This document shows, piece after piece, positions 50,430 to 58,127 of a stretch of DNA of 64,000 nt. Below the pieces are notes generated by a model. It was given only the letters and a program-made list of their open reading frames with translations, was not told the origin of the DNA and ran no database searches. Positions within the stretch are counted from its first letter, which is position 1. Each line of letters opens with the position of its first letter. Origin of the DNA: CBDAQR01 sp965199055 (GTDB lineage: Bacteria > Pseudomonadota > Gammaproteobacteria > Pseudomonadales > Halieaceae); NCBI GenBank assembly GCA_965199055.1, contig CBDAQR010000004.1, forward strand, positions 372,001-436,000, read 5' to 3'. A program made the translations under genes and the position numbers.

Positions 50430-50913
50430 TCACTTCTCCTAAGCGTTGCAGTCCCGTGTCCGGGCAGCTCGCTAATAATGACTCAAGAGGGGTGCCGCAG
50501 GGAAGTACCAGATCGGCTTGAAGATCGTAGAGTGGATACAGTACGAAATTACGTTCCCGCATGCGCGGGTGCGGGAGGGTTAGCTGCGCCCGGCTGGACC
50601 GTGTGTCGCCGAACAACAGAATATCCAGGTCCAGGGTCCTGGCACCCCAGTGTACCTCGCGCGTGCGTCCGTGTTCTGTCTCGATACGTTGCAGCTCTGC
50701 CAATAGCGCCTCTGCGTCCAGTGTTGTTTCCAACTGCGTCACAGCATTGACGTAATCGGGCTGTTCCCCGGGCCCAACGGCGACGCTGCGATAACAGGGT
50801 GAGGTTGCTGTTACCTGGCAGCCCGCGATGGCATGTATTTCGCGCAACGCCGAGCGCAGTTGCTCGGCGGGTTGCCCAAGGTTTGCACCCAGGGCGACAA
50901 ACGCGCGCGTCAT
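50413..50913 (-). CDS. folK: 2-amino-4-hydroxy-6-hydroxymethyldihydropteridine pyrophosphokinase
   Basis: HPPK transfers pyrophosphate from ATP to hydroxymethyl-dihydropterin, providing the substrate of FolP encoded at 26946. The 166-residue protein has FVALGANLGQP, the GARTLDLDILLFGD signature with the Mg-binding Asp pair, and LPHPRMRERNFVLYPL. Its ATG overlaps the pcnB stop by four bases. Confidence 0.96.
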   Translation of the reverse strand: MTRAFVALGANLGQPAEQLRSALREIHAIAGCQVTATSPCYRSVAVGPGEQPDYVNAVTQLETTLDAEALLAELQRIETEHGRTREVHWGARTLDLDILLFGDTRSSRAQLTLPHPRMRERNFVLYPLYDLQADLVLPCGTPLESLLASCPDTGLQRLGEVSDPGV

Positions 50914-52232
50914 TGCTGCTGCTTGGCAGGGGGGCGCCGGCGGCGGCGTCTGCGGCGGGGTTTACGTTCAGGCCTGTCCTCTCGCTCGGGCGCAGGTTCT
51001 GGCACGACGTCGGGGTGCTTCTCCTGCAACTCAGTCCAGAACTTGCCCAGCCCATCCAGGTCTTCGCCGGCTTCTTCGCGCAATAACAGAAAATCGTAGG
51101 CGGCCCGAAAACGGCGTTGACTGAGCAGTGATACCGGCTTTTTGCGGCGATTGGTGAGGCGCAACTGAAATTCCCAGATCTCTCGCATGGGAATGGTAAA
51201 ACGTTTGGGAATGGCGATGTGATGCAGCTGCTCTTGCATAATCGAGTGGCCTGCCTCGCGCATGGCTTCCATGGGCGCCAGGCCATTGTCCTCGAGCTGA
51301 TAACGCAGTCGCAGTGCCGGTGCCCAGAGTAGCGCCGCCAGCACAAATGCAGGGGTAACCGGCTTGCCCTCGGCGATGCGTTTGTCGGTAGAGCGCATCG
51401 CGGCTTCGATTAGCGGTACCGTTGTGTGGACGTCGTTCAGCTCGCTGTAGGTAGCGGGGAACAGGTGCTCCAGCAGTTCGTACTCGACCAGTAAGCGGAA
51501 GGTGCGCAGTGCCTGGCCCGCCATAAACAGCTTCAGCATCTCGTCGAACAAACGCGCTGCCGGCACGGCTTCCAGCATGTGAGCCAGCTCAGCAATCGGC
51601 TCTGCCGTATGCTCCTCAATAGTAAAGTCGAGTTTCGCTGCGAACCGCACGGCGCGCAGCATTCTTACGGGGTCTTCGCGGTAGCGCTGTTCGGCGTCGC
51701 CGATGATACGAATCTGCTTAGCTTCCAGGTCGGACAGCCCATCAACATAGTCGTAGACGCAGAAATCGGAGCTGCAGTAGTACAGCGCGTTGACGGTGAA
51801 ATCGCGGCGTACGGCATCTTCTTCCAGGCTGCCGAAGACGTTGTCTCGCAGCAGCATGCCTGAGTCGGACTGCTTGGACTGGCGGCCCGATGGCTGCTCG
51901 TCGTCCCCAGCGTCGTGATGGCCGCGGTAGGTGGTGACCTCAATAATCTCTCTGCCGAAGCGCACGTGCACGATTCGGAAGCGACGCCCGATAATGCGGG
52001 AGTTGCGAAATAGGCTGTGGACTTCTTCGGGAGTGGCGTCGGTGGCCACATCGAAATCTTTCGGGTGCCCGCCCATTAACAGGTCGCGCACAGCGCCGCC
52101 GACCAGGAATGCCTGAAAGCCCTGGTCTCGTAACCGGGCCATGACCTTGAGGGCATTGTCGCTAATGTTTGTTCTGGATACAGGGTGACCGTCCCGGGGA
52201 ATTTGGGTGGCGGCCGGGTTTGCGGATGTCAT
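50910..52232 (-). CDS. pcnB: poly(A) polymerase I
   Basis: PcnB adds 3' poly(A) tails that promote RNA decay. The 440-residue nucleotidyltransferase has FLVGGAVRDLLMGGHPKDF with the following DVATDA metal site, the RRDFTVNALYY segment, the tRNA nucleotidyltransferase-like helical domain and a very basic C-terminal tail (eight consecutive Arg). The ATG at 52232 follows AGGAG. It is separated from cbrB by a 498 bp non-coding region and overlaps folK, as in Pseudomonas. Confidence 0.96.
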   Translation of the reverse strand: MTSANPAATQIPRDGHPVSRTNISDNALKVMARLRDQGFQAFLVGGAVRDLLMGGHPKDFDVATDATPEEVHSLFRNSRIIGRRFRIVHVRFGREIIEVTTYRGHHDAGDDEQPSGRQSKQSDSGMLLRDNVFGSLEEDAVRRDFTVNALYYCSSDFCVYDYVDGLSDLEAKQIRIIGDAEQRYREDPVRMLRAVRFAAKLDFTIEEHTAEPIAELAHMLEAVPAARLFDEMLKLFMAGQALRTFRLLVEYELLEHLFPATYSELNDVHTTVPLIEAAMRSTDKRIAEGKPVTPAFVLAALLWAPALRLRYQLEDNGLAPMEAMREAGHSIMQEQLHHIAIPKRFTIPMREIWEFQLRLTNRRKKPVSLLSQRRFRAAYDFLLLREEAGEDLDGLGKFWTELQEKHPDVVPEPAPEREDRPERKPRRRRRRRRPPAKQQQ

Positions 52233-52294
52233 GGGTCGCTAATTTGGCTCCTGCGGCGAGTTGCGCAGTTTATCACATGAGTGAGAATGATGAC

Positions 52295-52542
52295 GGGGAA
52301 AACAATGTTTTCCCCATCCAGGTCTCTTTCTGAGTTTTATTCTTATTTCTTCGCTCGTTGTTATTCTTATTCGGTAGTTACCACCTATCAGCAGTGACTA
52401 CTGATTCAGTAGTTACTGGGGGTAACGTAACCTTTTTCGACCGGCTCAATCGCCAAGTCATTGTTACCAAACAAGAAAATGAACGAAGGGGAAAACAGTG
52501 TCTTCCCCATCCAGGTCCATAGTTAGAGTCATTATTGTTATT
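52295..52542 (-). repeat. duplicated module of about 54 nt (A-rich tract plus hairpin)
   Basis: Two direct copies lie at 52542-52488 (55 nt) and 52347-52295 (53 nt) on the minus strand. Each starts with an AATAA(C/G)AATAA tract and ends with GACCTGGATGGGGAA and a TGTTTTCCCC hairpin arm. The last 29 bases match at 27 positions. The small RNA candidate thus seems built from a duplicated binding-tract/hairpin unit. Confidence 0.8.
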
Positions 52543-52575
52543 GAGGCAGATTTTTATTTTTATTTTTGTAGCCGC
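52295..52575 (-). ncRNA. candidate CrcZ-like Hfq-binding small RNA
   Basis: Reading the minus strand from about 52575, the region has four A-rich tracts of AAN repeats: 52567-52550, 52542-52531, 52372-52358 and 52352-52335. Between and after them lie hairpins at 52508-52488, 52418-52392 (12 bp with one mismatch) and 52315-52295. AANAANAA tracts are the Hfq distal-face/Crc motif (CA motif) that CrcZ carries in Pseudomonas, and this slot, between cbrB and pcnB on the same strand, is where crcZ lies there. A sigma-54 promoter sits just upstream. No open reading frame with coding character exists. The 3' end is uncertain because the last hairpin lacks a classical T tract. Expected role: sequestering Hfq/Crc to relieve catabolite repression. 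Confidence 0.62.
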
Positions 52576-52584
52576 TGTACATAG

Positions 52585-52601
52585 TGCACTGAGCGTGCCA
52601 A
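52585..52601 (-). promoter_or_regulatory. sigma-54 (-24/-12) promoter upstream of the CrcZ-like RNA
   Basis: On the minus strand the sequence TTGGCACGCTCAGTGCA matches the sigma-54 consensus TGGCACG-N4-TTGCW with one mismatch, and the invariant GG and GC are exactly 10 bases apart. Transcription would start near 52575. A sigma-54 activator is encoded immediately upstream. Confidence 0.72.
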
Positions 52602-52652
52602 GTTTTATAAAATCATTTAAAAACAATAACTTAAAAAATAACAGACAATTTA

Positions 52653-52723
52653 GTAACTGCTAATATTTGAGGTAACGTTACCGATCTACACCTGATTCTG
52701 TAACCCTTTGGGGTCGCGGTAAC
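52653..52723 (-). promoter_or_regulatory. upstream activator cluster of GTTAC/GTAAC half-sites
   Basis: Half-sites occur at 52653-52657, 52672-52676, 52677-52681, 52700-52704 and 52719-52723; the middle two form the perfect palindrome GGTAACGTTACC at 52671-52682. They lie about 80-150 bases upstream of the sigma-54 start, the normal enhancer distance for an NtrC-family activator. From memory, CbrB sites in Pseudomonas use GTTAC-type half-sites, so CbrB is the natural candidate. Confidence 0.6.
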
Positions 52724-52730
52724 GCCGCTT

Positions 52731-54194
52731 TCAGACCGATTTTGCGGCTTTGCCGTCACCCGTGGAGCCCTTGCGGGGACTGGCTTTGCTGGAATTTCCC
52801 TTCTTGCGGGGTATGCCAAATCGCTGGCGACGTTCCCACAGACATTTACGGCTGACCCCGAGCTTCTGTGCCAGCTCCGTCTCGCTCATCGAATCCTGGT
52901 GTTCCAACACAAAGCGCTGAAAGTAGTCTTCCAGCGAGAGATCTTCAGGAGGGTCGTAACTGGCCACCCGAGACGGCGTGCTACTCTCAGATCGGCGTCC
53001 GCGCAGTTGGCTCACTTGCACCAGTTCCAGGTCGATGCCCAGCAGTTCGTTGTCGATTTCCGTGTCTTCCGACAGGATGATCGCGCGTTCCACGGCATTC
53101 TCCAGTTCGCGAACATTGCCGGGCCAGGTGTAGGTCGTAATGGCCTGGATCGCCTTCGGCGAATAATGACCGTTGGGCTTGCCCAGCTCGCGGCAGCGCT
53201 TCTCAAGAATAAACTCGGCCAGCTCCAGAATATCCTTGCCGCGATCGCGCAAGGGTGGCAACTGCAAGCGCATTACATTAATGCGGTAGTACAAGTCCTG
53301 GCGAAACTTGCCTTCATTGGTGAGTTGCTGCAGGTCGCGATGGGTAGCGCATATCAGGCGCACATCCACCTTGCGCGAGTCGACGGAGCCGATGCGTCGA
53401 ATCTCACCTTCCTGGATAAAGCGCAGCAGACGCGCCTGCGCTTCCACGGGAAGCTCACCAATCTCATCGAGGAATAAGGTGCCACCGTCGGCGGCTTCGA
53501 TCAGGCCAGTGCGGTTCGTATTGGCGCCGGTAAAGGCGCCTTTCTCGTAACCAAACAACTCTGACTCAATCAGGGTTTCCGGGATCGCCGCGCAGTTCAC
53601 AGAAATGAGGGGCTGACTGTGTCGTGCGCTGCGTTGGTGAATGCTGCGCGCAACCAGTTCCTTGCCCGTGCCGGTTTCACCCAGCACCAGTACCGTGGCG
53701 TCGGTTGGCGCGATCTTGTTGATGTTGTCGAACTGGCTGACCATCTCAGGGCAGCTGCCAATGAATCCCTCAACCGCGGGTGCTTGCGTGCTGCTGCTGG
53801 GTTCCTTGCGAGGCTTGCTCGGCTCCGCGCGGCTGCGCTCTGAGATGATGCGCTGTACCGATGTGATCATGTCGGTGTGATCAAATGGCTTGGCGATGTA
53901 ATCGACCGCGCCCATGCGCATGGAATCGACTGCGGAGCGCAGGCTCGCGTAGCTGGTCATGATTAACACGGGCGCGGCGCCCGCTTTTTTAATGAGGTCG
54001 GTGCCGGGAGCGCCCGGCAGCCGCAGGTCGCTGATAATAAGGTCGAAATCATCCAGCGTGTAGTCGGCTTCGGCCTCTGCAACAGAGGCCGCCTCACTCA
54101 CTTTGTAGTCATTGCGCTCCAGCAGTCGCCGTAATGCAGTGCGAATGACGGATTCGTCTTCTACTACCAGGATATCGCTCACGGTGTTTCCCAC
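52731..54194 (-). CDS. cbrB: sigma-54-dependent response regulator, CbrB-like
   Basis: This NtrC-family activator has 487 residues. The receiver domain has the phospho-acceptor Asp at about residue 56 (LIISDLRLPG). The AAA+ domain has Walker A GETGTGKE, the sigma-54 contact loop GAFTGA and Walker B DGGTLFLDEIGE. The C-terminal Fis-type helix-turn-helix contains SETELAQKLGVSRKCLWERR. Gene context (dksA-gluQ-kinase upstream, pcnB-folK-panB downstream) is that of cbrB in Pseudomonas, where it controls carbon/nitrogen use through crcZ. It starts at GTG 54194 or GTG 54182. GTTACC repeats directly upstream suggest autoregulation. The basic Ser/Lys tail after the HTH is variable. Confidence 0.85.
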   Translation of the reverse strand: MGNTVSDILVVEDESVIRTALRRLLERNDYKVSEAASVAEAEADYTLDDFDLIISDLRLPGAPGTDLIKKAGAAPVLIMTSYASLRSAVDSMRMGAVDYIAKPFDHTDMITSVQRIISERSRAEPSKPRKEPSSSTQAPAVEGFIGSCPEMVSQFDNINKIAPTDATVLVLGETGTGKELVARSIHQRSARHSQPLISVNCAAIPETLIESELFGYEKGAFTGANTNRTGLIEAADGGTLFLDEIGELPVEAQARLLRFIQEGEIRRIGSVDSRKVDVRLICATHRDLQQLTNEGKFRQDLYYRINVMRLQLPPLRDRGKDILELAEFILEKRCRELGKPNGHYSPKAIQAITTYTWPGNVRELENAVERAIILSEDTEIDNELLGIDLELVQVSQLRGRRSESSTPSRVASYDPPEDLSLEDYFQRFVLEHQDSMSETELAQKLGVSRKCLWERRQRFGIPRKKGNSSKASPRKGSTGDGKAAKSV

Positions 54195-54198
54195 GGAT

Positions 54199-54254
54199 GT
54201 TACCTGTTACCTGAGACCACAAAATAGCGTTTCCGGCACCGATTTGCCAGTTAC
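54199..54254 (-). promoter_or_regulatory. GTTAC repeats in the kinase-cbrB gap
   Basis: GTTACC occurs as a direct repeat at 54199-54204 and 54206-54211, and GTTAC again at 54250-54254. They fill the 56 bp gap immediately before the cbrB start, where a bound protein could affect both promoter and ribosome access. The motif is the same as in the downstream activator cluster. Confidence 0.5.
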
Positions 54255-55405
54255 GCGGCGGGGTCTCCATATTCTTCGTCGTAACTGGCGCTATTCAGAC
54301 TTAAGGTAAAGCGGCTGCCGGGCCCATTCTCCAGGGGGCTCTGCAATTGAATTCGACCATCCATGTTGTCGAGAATGCTGTACACCAGCGACAGGCCGAG
54401 ACCGGTGCCCTGGCCCGGTTCTTTGGTGGTGAAAAAGGGCTCAAACACCTGGCCCTGTATCTCCAGCGGTATGCCACTGCCATGATCTGTCACGGTGACC
54501 GTCGTCGCCTCGCCTTCGCGCTCGCTGCTGACCTCGATTTGCCCATTGTTGTCACTGGCGTCGCGTGCATTGCCGAGCAGATTAATAAACACCTGCAGCA
54601 GCCGCTGGCTGTCGGCGCGAACCAGGTGTTCGCGGTCGCACTCATTGATGAAGTCCACCGGCTTGGCGGTGTGGTCGAGTTGCAACAGGTGTATCGCCTC
54701 ATCGACGCAGTCGGCCACGTTCAGAGCCTTCAGCTCTTCAGAGCTAGCCACGTCCTTTCCCGTATGCGAGAAATTCACCAGGGATTCCACGATGCGGCTA
54801 ACCCGCTCGGTCTGCAGCAGGATATCTGCGGCTGCCTCCTGTACGGCCTGCACGTCCTCTTCATAGGCCAGGTTTTGCGCCAGTGAGGATATGCCGGTGA
54901 CCGGGTTGCCTATTTCGTGCGCCACACCCGCGGCGAGTCGTCCGATGGAGGCCAGGCGCTCACTGTGCATGAGCTCCTGCTCGAGCATTTCATAATCGGT
55001 AAGATCTTCCACCACGATCACCTGATCTCGACTGCGTCGCCAGGGTGAATTCACGGCGGCCTTATGCAAACCGATCCAGCGTCCCGGGCCATGGGGATCA
55101 GGCAGATGTACGCGCGGATCGTTGTCGAGTGGTGAGGCAACGAAATCGCCGAGAATCGCATTCCAGGGGGAGGGAATGCCGGTGAGTTCAATGCCGACCG
55201 CATCATCGGCCCGAATGCCGGTGACCTCTCCCATCGACCGATTCCACATCTGAATTTTGCCGTTGCCGCGCAGCAGAAATACGCCGATGGGAAGGTCGCG
55301 CAGTGTCTCCTGGTATTGACGTCGGCTGATACGTCCGCCCGGCAGAATGAAAAAAATAGCGCCACCGAACAGCGACGCCGCCAGCAGGAAAGCGATATCG
55401 ATCAT
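54251..55405 (-). CDS. PAS sensor histidine kinase, CbrA-like but lacking the transporter domain
   Basis: This 384-residue kinase has a single N-terminal membrane helix (IAFLLAASLFGGAIFFILP), a PAS domain (residues about 30-135, DLPIGVFLLRGNGKIQMWN), the H box with phospho-His at about 163 (AGVAHEIGNPVTG), N box INLLGNARDAS, and G boxes DHGSGIP and GTGLGLSLVYS. It is the evident partner of the adjacent sigma-54 regulator. Pseudomonas CbrA is about 980 residues and begins with an SLC5-type transporter; here only the PAS-kinase part exists, so the input signal must differ. It ends with acidic SYDEEYGDPAA. Confidence 0.88.
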   Translation of the reverse strand: MIDIAFLLAASLFGGAIFFILPGGRISRRQYQETLRDLPIGVFLLRGNGKIQMWNRSMGEVTGIRADDAVGIELTGIPSPWNAILGDFVASPLDNDPRVHLPDPHGPGRWIGLHKAAVNSPWRRSRDQVIVVEDLTDYEMLEQELMHSERLASIGRLAAGVAHEIGNPVTGISSLAQNLAYEEDVQAVQEAAADILLQTERVSRIVESLVNFSHTGKDVASSEELKALNVADCVDEAIHLLQLDHTAKPVDFINECDREHLVRADSQRLLQVFINLLGNARDASDNNGQIEVSSEREGEATTVTVTDHGSGIPLEIQGQVFEPFFTTKEPGQGTGLGLSLVYSILDNMDGRIQLQSPLENGPGSRFTLSLNSASYDEEYGDPAA

Positions 55406-55449
55406 AGAAACTGCGGTGTTCGCTTTAGATACGTCACGCGGACATGGTA

Positions 55450-56367
55450 TCAGTAGAGGCTCGACTCGGGTATGTCAGGCTGTCTGGGTACAGCCGACAA
55501 CTGCCATTGCTGCGTGGCGCATTCCAGAAGTGTCGCGACATCATCGATGTCCGTCGCAACCGGGGCCTGACCGAGAAATGCCAGCGCCAGGCGCAGGTTG
55601 TTGCAGGCCTCATCGTCGGCCAGGGCGGGTGCATGAGTCTGCTTGCTCAGTTTCTGGCCCTGATTGTTGGTGATCACCGGAATGTGGGTATAGATGGGTG
55701 TCGGCAAACCCAACTGCTGTTGCAGATAGATCTGACGGGGAGTCGAGTCGTACAAATCCTGGCCGCGTAACACCTGGGTAATACCCTGATGGTCATCGTC
55801 AATCACGACCGCCAGTTGATAGGCATACAGCCCGTCACGTCGCCGAATGATGAAATCGCCCACCTCCGCATCCAGATCCTGTACGAGGGGTACCTGGCAT
55901 TGATCCTCGACCTGTATCGACGTGTCCGCGTCTACCCGAATGCGCACCGCGGTGTTATTGGCTGGCAGCTTGCGGTCGCGGCAGGTACCAGGATACACAT
56001 TGCCATGCGCCGCCAACTGCGCTCGACTGCAGTCGCAGTAAAAGGCCCGACCATCAGCCAGTAGTTGCTCAATGATGTCGGCATACGCGCTGTGGCGTTG
56101 CCCTTGCCACAAGACATCGCCATCCCATTCAAGGCCGTGGGCTTCAAGGCTGCGCAAGATAGCATCGGCGGCGCCGGGTGCCTCGCGAGGGGGGTCCAGG
56201 TCTTCCATACGCACAAGCCAGGCGCCCGCATGACTGCGAGCGTCGAGATAGCTGGCGAGGGCACATATCAACGAGCCGAGATGCAGTGGCCCGGTGGGGG
56301 AGGGCGCAAAACGCCCTACATAGGTTGGCGAATCAGCCGTGTTCCTGCTTTTCCTTGATTTCGTCAA
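55450..56367 (-). CDS. gluQ: glutamyl-Q tRNA(Asp) synthetase
   Basis: GluQRS attaches glutamate to the queuosine at position 34 of tRNA-Asp. It resembles the catalytic half of GluRS: APSPTGPLHLGSL (HIGH), the zinc cysteines in FYCDCSR and YPGTCR, VIDDDHQGITQVLRGQDL and GQKLSKQ (KMSKS). At 305 residues it lacks the anticodon-binding domain, as expected. No good start lies downstream of the dksA stop; TTG 56367, overlapping dksA by 35 bases, is the nearest usable codon and gives a short leader before YVGRFAPS. dksA-gluQ linkage is typical. Confidence 0.92.
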   Translation of the reverse strand: MTKSRKSRNTADSPTYVGRFAPSPTGPLHLGSLICALASYLDARSHAGAWLVRMEDLDPPREAPGAADAILRSLEAHGLEWDGDVLWQGQRHSAYADIIEQLLADGRAFYCDCSRAQLAAHGNVYPGTCRDRKLPANNTAVRIRVDADTSIQVEDQCQVPLVQDLDAEVGDFIIRRRDGLYAYQLAVVIDDDHQGITQVLRGQDLYDSTPRQIYLQQQLGLPTPIYTHIPVITNNQGQKLSKQTHAPALADDEACNNLRLALAFLGQAPVATDIDDVATLLECATQQWQLSAVPRQPDIPESSLY

Positions 56368-56776
56368 GGGTCTTGCAGTCGATACATAGTGTGGCCGTGG
56401 GACGTGCTTCCAGGCGCTTGATGCCAATGTCGACGCCACAGGCATCGCAGAAGCCGTAGTCGTCGGCATCGATGCGGTCGATGGTGCCGTCGATCTTCTT
56501 AATAAGTTTGCGCTCGCGGTCGCGAGTTCGCAGCTCCAGACTGAACTCTTCTTCCTGGGTCGCCCGGTCGGCGGGGTCAGGGAAGTTGGCCGCTTCGTCC
56601 TTCATATGAGTCACGGTGCGGTCGACTTCTTCCATCAGCTCGGCTTTCCAGTTCAGCAGCATGCTTTTGAAGTGGTCGCGCTGACGTTCGTTCATGTATT
56701 CCTCGCCCCGCTTGGGTTTATAGGGGACGAAGTTTTTGAATTCTGTTGAAGCGGCTTTTGTCGATTTCCTGGGCAT
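56333..56776 (-). CDS. dksA: RNA polymerase-binding transcription factor DksA
   Basis: DksA acts with ppGpp in the RNA polymerase secondary channel. The 147-residue protein has the coiled coil with the acidic tip in NFPDPADRATQEEEFS and the zinc finger formed by CDAC and CIDC. The ATG at 56776 gives MPRKSTKAAS; a longer open frame to 57115 crosses the divergent aminotransferase gene and is discarded. The 184 bp gap to that gene must hold both promoters, but none is clear. Confidence 0.97.
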   Translation of the reverse strand: MPRKSTKAASTEFKNFVPYKPKRGEEYMNERQRDHFKSMLLNWKAELMEEVDRTVTHMKDEAANFPDPADRATQEEEFSLELRTRDRERKLIKKIDGTIDRIDADDYGFCDACGVDIGIKRLEARPTATLCIDCKTLDEIKEKQEHG

Positions 56777-56960
56777 GATGGCTTCCCAATCGCTGTCGAT
56801 TTTGCTGTTCTCGCCGGAGGGCGATTTACCAAGGGCGGTGAAACTACCAGATATCGACAGCCTGTGCCAATAAAAATTCGTGAATTCGCACGCATTCTGA
56901 TCTGATATCAAGTTGCGCCCCGCTGGCCTAGAATAGCTGGCCGACAACCGGGAGCTATAA

Positions 56961-58127
56961 ATGCCGCTACAGGGTTCATTTTCTGCGCGAATGGATGAGA
57001 TAGAACCATTCCGTGTCGTCGAAGTGCTCAGCCGCGCTACCGAGCTGGAGCGCTCTGGCCACGATATTGTGCACCTGGGCGCGGGCGAGCCGGATTTTGC
57101 CACGGCTGAGCCCATTGTGCGGGCCGGACAGCAGGCGCTGGCAGACGGTCATACCTATTACTCTGAGGCAGCGGGCATTCCCGCTTTGCGCGAGGCGCTC
57201 TCCGGCTGGTACCAACAGGAGTATGGGCTCAATGTAGATCCCGGGAGAATTATGGTGACATCCGGTGCCTCGGGCGCGCTGTTATTGTTGGCGGCGCTGC
57301 TACTCGACCCGGGGGAGCGCATGTTACTGCCCGACCCGGGCTACCCCTGCAATCGCCATTTCCTCCGGCTCGTGGAAGGCCGTGCGCAGCTGGTGCCGGT
57401 GGGGCCCGAGGATGGTTTTCAGCTCACGGGCGAGTTGCTGCGACAACACTGGCAGGAGGGCACTGTAGGCGCGATGGTGGCTTCCCCTGCCAACCCAGCC
57501 GGTGGTGTGCTGTCGATAGCTGAGCTATTGAGCCTCGCACAGGCGGTAAGGGAAAAGGCGGGTTATCTCGTGGTGGATGAGATTTATCATGGCCTCGGTT
57601 ATGGAGTGGCCACGCCCTCGGTGCTGGAAGTCGACGATGACGCTTTTGTTATCAATAGCTTTTCTAAATATTTCGGCATGACCGGTTGGCGCCTGGGTTG
57701 GTTGGTGGCGCCTTCGGCTGCTGTCCCGGAGCTGGAAAAGCTGGCCCAGAACCTGTTTATATCGATGTCCACCATGGCGCAGTATGCCGCTCTGGCGGGG
57801 TTCGAACCCGCAACGCGTGCGATCCTGGACGAGCGACGCGACACCTTTGCTGCCCGCCGCGACTATTTATTGCCCGAGCTTAAACGGCTTGGCTTCGAGA
57901 TTCCCCAACAGCCCGATGGCGCTTTTTATATTTACGCGGGCATCAGTCGTTTCAGTGATGACAGCCAGCGCTTCTGCATGGATCTGCTGGAAAATCATGG
58001 CATCGCCATAACCCCCGGTGCGGACTTTGGCCAAAATCAGCCCCACCGATTTGTGCGCTTTTCCTATACCACCGGCCTGGAGCGTATTGAGGAGGCGGTC
58101 GCACGGCTCGATCGGGTGCTGCGCTAA
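56961..58127 (+). CDS. pyridoxal phosphate-dependent aminotransferase
   Basis: This 388-residue class I/II aminotransferase shows HLGAGEPDFATAEPIV, the Tyr motif HTYYSEAAGIPALREAL, ASPANPAGGV, the Asp/Tyr pair in VVDEIYHGLGYG, and the PLP lysine in NSFSKYFGMTGWRLGW. It probably uses an aromatic or aliphatic amino acid with 2-oxoglutarate or pyruvate, but the donor is not deducible. The stop overlaps the sfsA ATG by one base. It is divergent from dksA. Confidence 0.9.
   Translation: MPLQGSFSARMDEIEPFRVVEVLSRATELERSGHDIVHLGAGEPDFATAEPIVRAGQQALADGHTYYSEAAGIPALREALSGWYQQEYGLNVDPGRIMVTSGASGALLLLAALLLDPGERMLLPDPGYPCNRHFLRLVEGRAQLVPVGPEDGFQLTGELLRQHWQEGTVGAMVASPANPAGGVLSIAELLSLAQAVREKAGYLVVDEIYHGLGYGVATPSVLEVDDDAFVINSFSKYFGMTGWRLGWLVAPSAAVPELEKLAQNLFISMSTMAQYAALAGFEPATRAILDERRDTFAARRDYLLPELKRLGFEIPQQPDGAFYIYAGISRFSDDSQRFCMDLLENHGIAITPGADFGQNQPHRFVRFSYTTGLERIEEAVARLDRVLR

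Noticed and set aside
54225..54245. A sigma-54-like TGGCAAATCGGTGC match between the kinase and cbrB genes
   Set aside because: Spacing between GG and GC is 9 bases, so it is not accepted as a -24/-12 promoter.
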